A program made the translations under genes and the position numbers. Below are positions 1 to 9,693 of a DNA stretch of 64,000 bases, in pieces (position 1 is the stretch's first letter; each line of letters opens with the position of its first letter). The stretch is from assembly GCA_965200775.1 (NCBI GenBank), contig OZ241383.1:248001-312000 (forward strand), written 5' to 3'. The notes beneath the pieces were generated by a model that was not told where the DNA came from, ran no database searches, and saw only the letters and a list, made by a program, of their open reading frames with translations. The DNA is from Poriferisocius sp965200775. Lineage in GTDB: Bacteria > Actinomycetota > Acidimicrobiia > Acidimicrobiales > Bin134.

Positions 1-273
1 GATGATCTCCAGGTTGGCCAGCATCCCGGTTTTCACCGCTCCCACCGAGAGGTCGTCCAACACCGAGTCGAGCTGGCGGGCCACGAAGTCGGCCGGGATG
101 ACGTGTACGCCCTGAACTCCCACGGTGTTCTGGGCCGTCACCGCGGTGATGACTGCCGCCCCGTGGACCCCCCAGTCCGAGAAGGTGGTCAGGTCGGCGG
201 CCACCCCGGCGCCACCGGACGGGTCCGACCCCGCCACGCTCAGTGCCACTGGTGGGTTCATCCCGAGCGCCAT
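1..273 (-). CDS. thiD: Hydroxymethylpyrimidine/phosphomethylpyrimidine kinase, 5' part only
   Basis: ThiD phosphorylates HMP and HMP-P to HMP-PP, the pyrimidine half of thiamine. The visible 91 codons hold the family's N-terminal signature: VALSVAGSDPSGGAG near residue 9, then ITAVTAQNTVGVQGVHVIP. The rest lies beyond the left edge. It is the last visible gene of the thi operon. Two in-frame ATGs are possible. The one at 273 has AGGA 6 nt upstream. The one at 261 forms an ATGA overlap with the stop of a preceding micro-ORF. The start lies inside the innermost copy of a 41-bp tandem repeat that separates it from thiE2, so translation probably depends on coupling. The family call is secure; the exact start is not. 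Confidence 0.9.
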   Translation of the reverse strand, partial: MALGMNPPVALSVAGSDPSGGAGVAADLTTFSDWGVHGAAVITAVTAQNTVGVQGVHVIPADFVARQLDSVLDDLSVGAVKTGMLANLEII

Positions 274-401
274 TCGTCGTCCTGTGCCACTGGTGGGTTC
301 ATCCCGAGCGCCATTCGTCGTCCTGTGCCACTGGTGGGTTCATCCCGAGCGCCATTCGTCGTCCTGTGCCACTGGTGGGTTCATCCCGAGCGCCATTCGT
401 C
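243..401. repeat. 41-bp tandem repeat, about 3.9 copies, at the thiE2/thiD junction
   Basis: Three identical 41-bp units begin at 243, 284 and 325, and a fourth of 36 bp runs 366-401. Each unit carries the same gene-junction signature on the minus strand: the last codons of thiE2 (DEWRSG then TGA) and the first codons of thiD (ATGAACCCACCAGTGGC). thiE2 stops in the outermost unit and thiD starts in the innermost, so the array is a tandem duplication of the original overlap. There are no spacers, so it is not a CRISPR array. Identical copies suggest a recent or copy-number-variable event. Confidence 0.95.
258..384 (-). other. Chain of three coupled micro-ORFs between thiE2 and thiD
   Basis: Within the 41-bp array each ATGA gives a start whose frame ends at the TGA of the next unit. 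This makes three identical 45-nt ORFs at 340-384, 299-343 and 258-302, each encoding MNPPVAQDDEWRSG. Each shares 4 nt with the next, the first with the thiE2 stop, and the last stop overlaps an in-frame thiD ATG at 261. An upstream in-frame ATG in each unit gives an 18-residue version with the same stop. The peptide joins the N-terminus of ThiD to the C-terminus of ThiE2, so it probably has no function of its own. Its likely role is to keep ribosomes arriving at thiD. Expression is inferred. Confidence 0.6.
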
Positions 402-953
402 CAGGATGGCCGCAATGGTCTCATCGGGGTTGGGGCTGCGGGACACCGCTCCCTGTACGGCCACCCCCGCAGCACCTGCATCCCGACATGCGGCCACCCG
501 GCCCAGGTCAACCCCGCCCAGTGCATAGATCGGCACGTGAGCCTGCCGGGTTATGCGGCTGAACTGGGCCAACCCCAGCGGCGGCCCGTAGCCCGGCTTC
601 GACGGCGACTCGAACACGGGGGAGAGGGTCACGTAGTCGACGCCCTCCATCTCGGCTCGCCTCACCTCCTCCAGGTTGTGGCACGACCGTCCCACGATCC
701 CCCGGTACACCTTGGGGTAGCGGTCGATTCCCGATAGGTGAACCCCGTCGGCCACCGGATCGATCATGGACGACAGGATGAGGCAGTCGGTTCGGTCTCT
801 CAGCTTCTGGGCCAGCTGCCGGCGGACCTGCGGGGGGCGGTCCTTGGCTCGGAAGATCACCGCCGGTGCGTTCACCGCCACGTCGGAGAGCACGAGCAGC
901 TCGGAGTTCAACCCGCTCCTGTGGTGAATGCCGAACGGCTCAGAATTCGGCAC
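381..953 (-). CDS. Second thiamine-phosphate synthase/TenI-like protein
   Basis: A 190-residue TIM-barrel protein of the ThiE/TenI superfamily, the second in this operon. The phosphate-binding part shows VDYVTLSPVFESPSKPGYGP near residue 110 and YALGGVDLGRVAACRDAGA near 145. ThiE joins HMP-PP to thiazole phosphate; TenI aromatises the thiazole made by ThiG. Lying directly after thiG, and with a complete ThiE encoded upstream, this copy fits a TenI-like role at least as well. The GTG start at 953 overlaps the end of thiG by 14 nt. The C-terminus DEWRSG lies in the outer copy of the 41-bp repeat. Confidence 0.75.
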   Translation of the reverse strand: MPNSEPFGIHHRSGLNSELLVLSDVAVNAPAVIFRAKDRPPQVRRQLAQKLRDRTDCLILSSMIDPVADGVHLSGIDRYPKVYRGIVGRSCHNLEEVRRAEMEGVDYVTLSPVFESPSKPGYGPPLGLAQFSRITRQAHVPIYALGGVDLGRVAACRDAGAAGVAVQGAVSRSPNPDETIAAILDEWRSG

Positions 954-1746
954 GTCCCTCCTCCGCGGTGGAGGCCTCGGCGTGGAAGCGCTTGGGAATC
1001 CGTCCAGCCAGCCGGGCCTTGCGTCCCGCTTGGGTGGCCGACCGCATGGCTGCGGCCATCAGCTCGGGGTCTTGCGCCCGGGTGATGGCCGAGGCAACCA
1101 TCACCGCATCGCAGCCCAGCTCCAAGGCCAACGCTGCATCCGAAGCGGTCCCGATGCCGGCGTCGAGTACCACCGGCACCGACGACTGCTCCACGATCAT
1201 CTCGATGTTGTGGGGATTGCGAATGCCCAGGCCCGACCCGATGGGCGCCCCCAGCGGCATCACCGATGCGCAACCCAGGTCCTCCAGGCGGCGGGCCAGG
1301 GCTGGGTCGTCGTTGGTGTAGGCCATCACGACGAACCCGTCATCCACCAGCGTCTCGGCGGCCTCCACCAGCTCGATGCCCTCGGGGAGCAGGGTGAAGT
1401 CGTCGGCGATCACCTCCAGCTTCACCCAGTTGGTCTCGAACGCATCCCGGGCCAGGCGAGCTGTCAGCACCGCGTCCGACGCCGTGTAGCACCCCGCGGT
1501 GTTGGGCAGAACTTCGAGGCCCAGGCGGTCGATCACCTCCAACACCGAGCCGGTGGCGTCGGGCGACACCCGGCGCAGCGCCACGGTGACCAGCTCGCAC
1601 CCCGAGGCGACTAGGGCCCGTTCCAGCACCGCCAGGTTTGGTGCTCCCCCTGTTCCGGCGATCAACCGGCTGGCGAAGCTTCGGCCCGACACTGTCCACC
1701 GATCGTTGTGGCCGGCCGGACCGGCAAAGGTTTCCGGCTCGCCCAT
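940..1746 (-). CDS. thiG: Thiazole synthase
   Basis: ThiG condenses deoxyxylulose 5-phosphate, dehydroglycine and ThiS thiocarboxylate to thiazole phosphate. The 268 residues match the family length. Visible hallmarks are FASRLIAGTGG near 24, the Schiff-base lysine in NWVKLEVI near 105, PLGAPIGSGLGI near 165 and the barrel end VVLDAGIGTASDAA near 195. The ATG directly follows the thiS stop (TAGATG), and thiO, which makes dehydroglycine, is two genes upstream, so this is the aerobic thiazole branch. Confidence 0.96.
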   Translation of the reverse strand: MGEPETFAGPAGHNDRWTVSGRSFASRLIAGTGGAPNLAVLERALVASGCELVTVALRRVSPDATGSVLEVIDRLGLEVLPNTAGCYTASDAVLTARLARDAFETNWVKLEVIADDFTLLPEGIELVEAAETLVDDGFVVMAYTNDDPALARRLEDLGCASVMPLGAPIGSGLGIRNPHNIEMIVEQSSVPVVLDAGIGTASDAALALELGCDAVMVASAITRAQDPELMAAAMRSATQAGRKARLAGRIPKRFHAEASTAEEGRAEF

Positions 1747-1935
1747 CTACCCTCCCTGGGCTGCTTCGAGGATTTCAACCCGGTCGCCCTCGGCCAGACG
1801 GGCCTCGCCCCACTGGCTGCGGGGGACGATCTCACGGTTGACGGCCACCGCCACCCCCCGCTGGTTGGGGGCCAGGCTGCTCACGGTGCAGCCCGATGAC
1901 ACATTTCGGGTTTCCCCGTTGACCACGATGTTCAT
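1747..1935 (-). CDS. thiS: Sulfur carrier protein
   Basis: A 62-residue ubiquitin-like protein ending in Gly-Gly, the C-terminus that is adenylated and turned into a thiocarboxylate to feed sulfur to ThiG. MNIVVNGETRNV begins the beta-grasp fold and VEILEAAQGG ends it. The ATG overlaps the thiO stop as ATGA and the stop abuts the thiG start. No adenylyltransferase (thiF) is visible in this operon, so activation must come from elsewhere. Confidence 0.95.
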   Translation of the reverse strand: MNIVVNGETRNVSSGCTVSSLAPNQRGVAVAVNREIVPRSQWGEARLAEGDRVEILEAAQGG

Positions 1936-3098
1936 GCCGGAACCTCGTGGAGATTTGGCGCCGACGCGGGGCGGTGTTGGGCGCGGTTTGGGCCGAATCG
2001 GTCGGGGCTGAAGTTAGACAGGTCCACTGGGGGTGCGTCGCCGCTGACCAGGGCGGCCACCGCCATCCCGGTAAGCGGAGCAGTGAGGATGCCGTTGCGG
2101 TAGTGGCCGGTGGCGTAAACGATGCCGTCCTCGCCCCGGCCGATGATCGGGGCGTTGTCGGGGGTTCCCGGGCGCAGGCCGGCCCACGTCTCCAGCAGGT
2201 CAACCTCGCTCAATCCGGGCAGCAATGTGAGGGCGTCTCGAAGCAGGTCGTGAACGCCTCCCGCTGTCACCCTGGTGTCAAAGCCCTGCTCCTCCTGGGT
2301 GGCGCCCACCACGATCTCACCGTCGCTGCGGGGCACCACGTACACGCTCGATCCCCGCACGATGCCCCTCACCGGCAACTGCAACAGGCCGGCCGGCCCG
2401 CTGAGGCGGAGGATCTGCCCCTTCACCGGTCGCACCGGTAGGTTCAAGAGCCTGCCTGTCCACGCCCCAGCCGACACCACCACCTGTCCGCAGGGCAACA
2501 CTTCTTGGTTGTCGGCTATCACCCGGTTGTGGGCCACTTCCACTGCGGAGGCCGGGATCACCGGCACATGTTTGCGAAGTTCGTCCACCACCCGGCGGGG
2601 GTTCACGTGGTGGTCGAGCGGGGAGTAGACCCCGCCGCGCACCCCAGGGGCCAGCAGGGGCTCCCGGGTCCGGCACTCCCGGCTACGGAGCCGCTCAACC
2701 GGCAGCCCCTCCTGCTCGTGCAGGTTGCCCAGGTTGTCGAGCAGCGCCTTGTCGCCGGTGTCGTAAGCGGCCATGAGCATCCCGTTGCGGCGGTAGTCCA
2801 CCGCGTCCTGGCCCAACGCCTCGGCGAACTTTGGCCACGCTTGGCTGGCCGCCAGGTTCAGGCGAAGGATGTGGCTTTCCTTCCAGTAGGCCTCGTGGAC
2901 GGGGGCCAGCATTCCCGCCGCGGCATGGCTGGCTCCGGTTCCCGGGGCCGGGTCGAGCACCACCACTTTGATGCCTTCTCGAATCAGGTGCCAGGCCACC
3001 GACAGCCCGATGATCCCCCCGCCGACCACGACCACATCCGGCTTCGAGGCTGCATCCGCTATCGACCCATTTCCTGCCATCGGCCCAGTCTCAGGCAT
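1932..3098 (-). CDS. thiO: Glycine oxidase
   Basis: FAD-dependent amine oxidase of the DAO family that oxidises glycine to iminoacetate for ThiG. The nucleotide-binding motif VVVVGGGIIGLSVAWHL lies near residue 23, ASHAAAGMLAP near 57, and the C-terminal FAD motif GLRPGTPDNAPIIG plus YATGHYRNGILTAP near 330-350. The frame is open further upstream, but the ATG at 3098 gives 388 residues and an 8-nt overlap with thiE (ATGCCTGA). A second ATG at 3080 is also possible. Confidence 0.94.
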   Translation of the reverse strand: MPETGPMAGNGSIADAASKPDVVVVGGGIIGLSVAWHLIREGIKVVVLDPAPGTGASHAAAGMLAPVHEAYWKESHILRLNLAASQAWPKFAEALGQDAVDYRRNGMLMAAYDTGDKALLDNLGNLHEQEGLPVERLRSRECRTREPLLAPGVRGGVYSPLDHHVNPRRVVDELRKHVPVIPASAVEVAHNRVIADNQEVLPCGQVVVSAGAWTGRLLNLPVRPVKGQILRLSGPAGLLQLPVRGIVRGSSVYVVPRSDGEIVVGATQEEQGFDTRVTAGGVHDLLRDALTLLPGLSEVDLLETWAGLRPGTPDNAPIIGRGEDGIVYATGHYRNGILTAPLTGMAVAALVSGDAPPVDLSNFSPDRFGPNRAQHRPASAPNLHEVPA

Positions 3099-3689
3099 CG
3101 AGGGCCTCCAGCAGTTCTGCGGTGGCCTCGGTGGGATCGGCGGCGTCGGCCACCGCACCGATTACCGCCACGCCGTGAGCTCCTGCTTCGAGCAGCTCGC
3201 CGATTCGAGAAGCGGTGATCCCGGCGATGGCGATGACCGGAATGTCCACCGCCGCGGCCACCTTCTCCACGCCCGCCGGCCCCAGGGGGGTGGGCAACCC
3301 CGCTTTTGTCCTTGTGGCATACACCGGGCCGACCCCCACGTACGAGGCCCCGCCGCCTTGGTGTCTCCGGGCCGTCTCCGGGTCTCGGGCCGTACCCCCC
3401 ACCAGCCGGTCGGGGCCGAGCAGGTTCCTCAGCACGTGTACCGGCAGGTCCTCGGCCCCGCCGTGAACCCCGTCGGCGTCAACGGCCAGGGCGATGTCGG
3501 CCCGGTCGTTCACGATGGTCAGCGAACCGGCGGTTCGGGCCGCGGCCACGATGCGCTCCGCCTCGGCCAACACCTCCGCGTCGGTCGCTCTCTTGACCCG
3601 CACCTGAACCGCGGGTGCTCCGCCCCTCAAGGCCGCGCTCGCCATGTCCACACTGCCGGTGATCACGTGCAGCCGCGGCACACCTCGGC

Positions 3690-3693
<4 letters not shown>
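3091..3693 (-). CDS. thiE: Thiamine-phosphate synthase
   Basis: Couples HMP-PP with thiazole phosphate to give thiamine monophosphate. The 200 residues show the ThiE TIM barrel: RLHVITGS at the first strand, VNDRADIALAVDADGVH around 60-75, YVGVGPVYATRTKAG near 118 and VIAIAGITASRIGELLEAGA near 150. The TTG start overlaps the thiC stop as TTGA. This is the more canonical of the two ThiE-family proteins here. Confidence 0.92.
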
Positions 3694-5414
<1,721 letters not shown>

Positions 5415-5420
5415 CTCATC

Positions 5421-5508
5421 TCCCTTCGCCGGCGTTATCCGGGGCAGGTTCAGCGGTCGGTGCCAGCGGACACCCTCTCAGCCCGACGATCCTCGAGCTC
5501 CCGCGTGG
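5421..5508 (-). promoter_or_regulatory. TPP riboswitch (THI element) upstream of thiC
   Basis: Reading the minus strand, the leader carries GCGGGAGCTC, GGGCTGAGAGG (CTGAGA at 481-476), CTGAACCTG (453-445) and GGATAACGCCGGCGAAGGGA (5440-5421), the conserved THI-box blocks in the right order. The final AGGGA is both the 3' strand of helix P1 and the thiC Shine-Dalgarno, so TPP binding should hide the ribosome site. No poly-U terminator is seen between it and the ATG, which favours control of translation initiation. Confidence 0.93.
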
Positions 5509-5620
5509 TTGTCGCCCCCATCTTGTCACAGCCCGCAACTCGACGTAGGAGCAATTCAGGGGCTGGTGCAATCTCGCAGAAAATGTGCCGCCCCTAAGGT
5601 CGGAGCCGGGTCTTGGGAGG

Positions 5621-6823
5621 TCAGTTTCTGAGTATGGGGTTGTGTTGGGTGGGCTGGTAGTTGGTGGTGCCGGTGTCTGGGAGCGGGTTTGGTGGGGGTT
5701 GGGTGGTGTAGCGGCTGTCGGGGTGTTGGTGGACTTGCCAGTTGTGGTTGTGGATGTTGTGGTGGCAGCGGGTGCGTACCATCATGAGGTTGTGGAGGTT
5801 GGTGGGTCCGCCGTTTGACTACCAGTTGATGTGGTGGGCCTGGCACCAGTGGGGTGCGGCGTCGCAGGCGATGCAGCCTTGGTCTCGTAGCGTTAATGCG
5901 GCTTTTTGGGGTTCGGTGGCGGTGCGTGTTTTGCGACCTAGCCAGAGTTTGTGGCCTTTGGTCTTGTAGATGGCGGGTAGGATGTCCGCGTCACAGGCCA
6001 GCTTCTTCAGCTCGCCTACGGGTAGGGGTTTTCCGTCGCTGAGCCGAGCGTTGGTGAGGCGGCGGTTCACAATGTCGTAGTCGGCCACCACCAGCAATGC
6101 CGTTCCTGAGGCTTTGCCTTTTTCGGGCTGTAGGATGAGTTCGGCTAGGGCGTCGGCCATGCGCTGCTTCGTTGTGCGCTGTTTCTTGGGGTCTTGTTGG
6201 TGCCACAGCTCGCGTTCTTTGGCTGAGAGCACCGTGGCGATACGAGCCCCGGTTACCGGGTCGAACTCGCCGGACAGCACGAACATGCCGGTTTCTTTGC
6301 TCTCGAACGCTTTTGCGGTGCGCCGTTCTTTCTGGTTGTCCAGGATTTCTTGGCCGTCGTCGTTGGACATGTCCTGTTGGTGGCGGCGCACTGTTTTGTT
6401 GAACCGGGTGTAGTCCTCACGCTGAGTGGCTTGTTGTAACGCCGTCTCGTCGATGGGCCCTTCTCCTGCTGCTCGGGCGATCAGCCGGGCATGGCTGGCG
6501 GGGATCTTCTCGTCGGCCAGCGCCTTTTGGGTTTCGGGCAGCTCGGCCAGCTTCTCGGCGACCTCCACGTCTTGGCGGGCCTGGCGTGAAGATGACTGCA
6601 TCTTGTCACGAGCTATCAGCGCTGCGGTGTCCGAGTTGTGACGGCGGGATGTTTCGGCCAACAACTCCGACCACATCGCCTCGATACGCGACTTGGCTCG
6701 GACCAGCTCATCGGCCCGATTGTCCAAGGCGTCATCGCTCAACTCGGCCACGTTCGCCGCCGCTACAAACACATCCGCCCCACAGCGGCCCTTGCTGTTT
6801 GCCATGTTCACCTCCTTTGTCAT
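5621..6823 (-). pseudogene. DUF222/HNH endonuclease, broken by an in-frame TAG
   Basis: A 13E12-type protein with an N-terminal DUF222 region (AANVAELSDDALDNRADELVR near 12) and a C-terminal HNH nuclease domain (CIACDAAPHWCQAHHINW near 318-334). Codon 335 is TAG (5821-5819). The same frame then continues, without another stop, through SNGGPTNLHNLMMVRTRCHH to a TGA at 5621-5623 and restores the rest of the HNH motif. By alignment with HHINxWxNGGPT-type domains, the TAG sits where a Trp is normal, one transition from TGG. The product as read lacks the second half of the active site. Such genes occur in many variable copies in actinobacteria. AGGAGG precedes the ATG. Confidence 0.85.
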
Positions 6824-6863
6824 CTTCCGCCCCGCGTCGGGGGCTTGGATCCGTCTCGAAATC

Positions 6864-6962
6864 CATTATCCACACCGCGGTGACAGTTTCTTCTGACGGT
6901 TTGCTGTTTTCCGTTGGTGTCTGTCTCGTTTCCTATTATCCACATGGTGGTGACAGTTTCCC
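6864..6962. repeat. Two direct repeats containing perfect TTATCCACA (DnaA-box) sequences
   Basis: The stretch 6824-7166 has no gene. It holds two copies, 72 bp apart, of a roughly 26-bp element: ATTATCCACA, four variable bases, then GGTGACAGTTTC (starting at 6865 and 6937). TTATCCACA is the canonical DnaA-box consensus. A diverged inverted version (AAACTGTCACCGC followed by CTGGACAAT) occurs at about 62899. Two boxes are too few for an origin; a dispersed repeat or a protein-binding site near the HNH gene is more likely. Confidence 0.7.
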
Positions 6963-7166
6963 CGTCCCCGGCACACTGCCACCGATACTCGTGAAACCCC
7001 AGGTCACAGACCCAGAGCCCATTCAGACACCCTACCTGGGAGGTGCTACACATCCCCCCGGCCGACTAGTTGCACCCCGAGGGTCCGCTACAGGAATACG
7101 CCGCGGTCACTTTGTCAATGCCAGGTGTGAAGCTGGCCGATGCCTGGTGAGTATTGTTGTTTGCTG

Positions 7167-8306
7167 ATGAGCCTTCAGGACAGGATCAAACAGTTAGCAG
7201 CATCGAAGCCTGCTCCCAACGAGGAAGCGATGAAACTGAGGGTGCTGGTACCGATCCTGAGCGATCTGGGTTGGGACGTCCATGACGAGGGAAATACCGG
7301 AGAGGTGGCCTTTGAGCACCCGGTGGGTTCGGGGCGGGGTTCCGGGCGGAAGGGCAGAGTGGATATCGCACTGTTGAGCACGGCCAGGCGTCAGCGTGTG
7401 GTGTGTTTGATCGAGGCCAAAGCCCCGGGCAAGGATCTGAGCGACCATGTGGACCAGCTCATCAGCTATGCCTTCTACGAGGGGGCCAGCATTTGCGTCC
7501 TAACTGATGGCTATACGTGGTGGCTGTTCCTTCCTCGCGAAGCCGGTCCCCCGACTGATCGACGGTTCGCCGAGCTAGAACTCAGCTAGGCACCTGAGGA
7601 GTTTGCATCCGATCTCCAGGACTTCCTGGGCAAGAGCAGTCTGGTGAGCGGTGAGGCTGAGGAGAGGGCGAAGAAGGTGCTAAAGGCTTTGAGGGAGGCA
7701 GACCACCTCAATTCCGAGATACCTGGGATTTGGGAGAAGATGCTCAGAGGCCCTGACCAGGAATTGGTCGAATTACTGGCAAAGAAGGTCTATGCCGAAG
7801 TGGGGTTGCGCCCTGCCCCCGAGCAGATTGCCGATGTCTTGCAGGACATGCCGATCAGGGCGGTTGTTCGAGAGGGTCAAGCCGACGCATCGAAGACCGC
7901 AACATCTTCCAAACAGGCCAAGGATCAATCCAAGTCGGCCAAGGAACGATCCAAGCCGGCCAAAGGTGCATCAAGAGCCCGAACTCCCAAGCCCACATCT
8001 GTGACCCTCTGGGGGGAGGCTAGGGAGGTCAAGAGTTGGGCGATGGTCCTAGAGGAGGTTGCGACCATCATGCACGACCGGCATTCCAATGACTTCTTGG
8101 AGAAGACCGAAGAATTGGCTGGAAAAATGAGGCCTTTCGTCTCCAGCAGCGCTGACCTTTTTATAAGGGCAGGCCAGATCGGTTCTACCGGTCTGTACAT
8201 CGAAACTAACTACTCGGCAAAATACGTTCAGCGCAGATCCCGGCAGCTCCTCGAGCTGTACGGTTACCCAGCCGAAGACCTCAAGATAGAGCTGCAAAGC
8301 GAGTAG
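7167..8306 (+). pseudogene. HsdR N-terminal-type nuclease, broken by an in-frame TAG
   Basis: The first 140 codons carry a PD-(D/E)XK fold of the type I restriction HsdR-N family: ILSDLGWDVHDE, GRVDIALLS and VVCLIEAKAPGKDL (D...E-x-K). After RRFAELELS comes TAG at 7587-7589. The same frame then continues for 239 codons (APEEFASDLQDFL ... GYPAEDLKIELQSE) without interruption. Homologous proteins continue in just this way, so it is one gene with one nonsense change. A Lys/Ser/Ala-rich linker lies around residues 235-270. Alternative start ATG at 7140. If translation restarts at GTG 7644, the C-terminal half could still be made. It neighbours a DUF499 fragment, suggesting a former defence locus. 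Confidence 0.75.
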
Positions 8307-8456
8307 GAGCCGCCAGGCGCACTTCGCCGCTGAGGCGGAGCACGAGCGGCCTCAAGAGCTTCGCAGGCACGTGACGAACGTGCTCACGTAGAGCGGCTGC
8401 TTGCCGACGCAGGGGCTCGACCGCCTCATGCAGGAGAGGCTCAGGCCCTAAGACGG

Positions 8457-9239
8457 ATGGAGTTGTCGTACTCGATTCACCCCGAGCTGTTCGACCGGTT
8501 GTTCGGTGATTGGTCGGCACCGGACAAGTCTCAGCGGACCCGTGGTGTGTTGCGCCTCATGGCGTTGGCGGTTTCGCAGTTGTGGCAGCGAGGCGACCAG
8601 TCGTTGCTGATAATGCCCGGCAACCTGCCCATGGATTCCGGGGCGTTGGTGTCGGAGATGAAGAAGTACCTGGAGGACGGGTGGGACCCGGTCATCAAGT
8701 CGGACGTCGATGGCGAGAACGCGTTGCCATTGCGCATCGACAAAGAGCACAAGCACTTCGGCCGCATCTCAGCGACCCGCCGGGCTGCTCGCACGGTGTA
8801 CATGGGGTCGGCTGCCAAGCCCGATGGGTCCCGAGGCGTCGACTTGAAGCGTGTAGTGTTGGGTTGTGTGCAGCCCGGCGAGCCGGTCGGCCAGTTCGCT
8901 GACGCTCTCAGGCGGCTCTCCGGCCAGGCCACCCACCTCTACGTCGATGGAGCCCAGTACTGGTACTCGCTGCAGCCGAATGTCACCCGCGTTGCCTCTG
9001 ACCGGGCGGCATCGAACTATTCGGACCGAGATGCCGACGACGAGGTCAAGAATCGCATCTCGAACCAAGCCGACCGAGGAAATTTCACCTCCATCCAGGT
9101 CTTCGCCGAAGGCCCCGGGGACGTCCCAGATGATGACGGCGGGGTGCGCCTCGTGGTGCTGACTCCGAACGCCACCCAACGCATCGTCTCCGAAAACGCC
9201 TCCAACCCCGGCGCCACTAGCCCTCCCGAGTTCGAATAA
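8457..9239 (+). pseudogene. Fragment of a DUF499 ATPase
   Basis: The 260 residues match an internal part of DUF499 proteins, large ATPases of about 1000 residues found in defence loci with a DUF1156 methyltransferase and helicase. Recognisable blocks are HPELFDRLFGDWS, RTRGVLRLMALAVSQLW, YLEDGWDPVIKSDVDG, LGCVQPGEPVGQFADALRRL and YVDGAQYWYSLQPNVTRVA. The frame is open back to the TGA at 8331-8333 but without a matching N-terminus. The C-terminus ends early at TAA 9237. Both ends have been lost, so a functional ATPase is unlikely. The identification rests on remembered family motifs. Confidence 0.65.
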
Positions 9240-9308
9240 TCCCCGCGGGACAGCGCCAAGAGGCACAGGTCTGTTGTTGCCATTGGGTTGTCAGGGTTTC
9301 CTGCCGAC

Positions 9309-9605
9309 ATGAGTCTGGTTACGGCTGATGCACTCCCAGCGAAGCCGCTTGACGCTCTTCGGGAGTTGGCGCGCTCCGAGGCAGAGCTTGACGATCTTCG
9401 TTGGCAGCAGATCGCAGCAGCGCGAGATGCCGGCTACACATGGGAGCAGATCGGCGAGGGTCTCGGGATGACCTGCCAGTCTGCTTGGGAATACTTCGGT
9501 CGTCGGGCCCGCGAGCGTCTCACCGAGAATGTCGCCAAAGACGCAGACCTGTCAGAAGACGATGTGATGACTCTCGCCGTCGAAGAGGTCAAAGCAGCCC
9601 GCTAG
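9309..9605 (+). CDS. Small helix-turn-helix protein
   Basis: 98 residues. The centre, QQIAAARDAGYTWEQIGEGL followed by GMTCQSAWEYFGRRARERL (about 33-72), looks like a sigma-region-4-like helix-turn-helix. The rest is acidic helix. Such proteins are often antitoxin-like or accessory regulators beside toxin-antitoxin modules, and this one sits just upstream of an Xre/RES pair. ATG 9309 is preferred over a TTG at 9288. A diverged copy of its C-terminal half survives in the relic at about 10975-11045, so a paralogue once lay downstream. Confidence 0.65.
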   Translation: MSLVTADALPAKPLDALRELARSEAELDDLRWQQIAAARDAGYTWEQIGEGLGMTCQSAWEYFGRRARERLTENVAKDADLSEDDVMTLAVEEVKAAR

Positions 9606-9657
9606 GGGCAGCAGCGTTCCGGCAGGTGATCTTGGTGAATGGTTCGTTCGGCAACTT

Positions 9658-9687
9658 ATTGTGATTGCTAAATGGTTGCAGTATACT
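9658..9687 (+). promoter_or_regulatory. Promoter for leaderless Xre antitoxin mRNA
   Basis: TTGTGA at 9658-9663 and TATACT at 9682-9687 are 18 bp apart. The -10 box ends 6 nt before the ATG at 9694, so transcription should begin at or next to the start codon. Confidence 0.6.
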
Positions 9688-9693
9688 TCGGTC

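Noticed and set aside
243..401. Regular repeats resembling a small CRISPR array
   Set aside because: Units are directly adjacent with no spacers and contain gene-end and gene-start codons; the same holds at 30952-31163.
103..737. Overlapping plus-strand frames over the thi repeat
   Set aside because: They read through the 41-bp repeat in three frames and are antisense to thiD and thiE2; no domains.
6864..6962. Chromosomal replication origin
   Set aside because: Only two DnaA boxes, no AT-rich unwinding region and no dnaA/dnaN genes nearby.
5819..7589. Genome-wide use of TAG as a sense codon
   Set aside because: TAG ends several intact genes in this window (for example the FtsX permease and the ferritin-like protein), so only local read-through would be possible.
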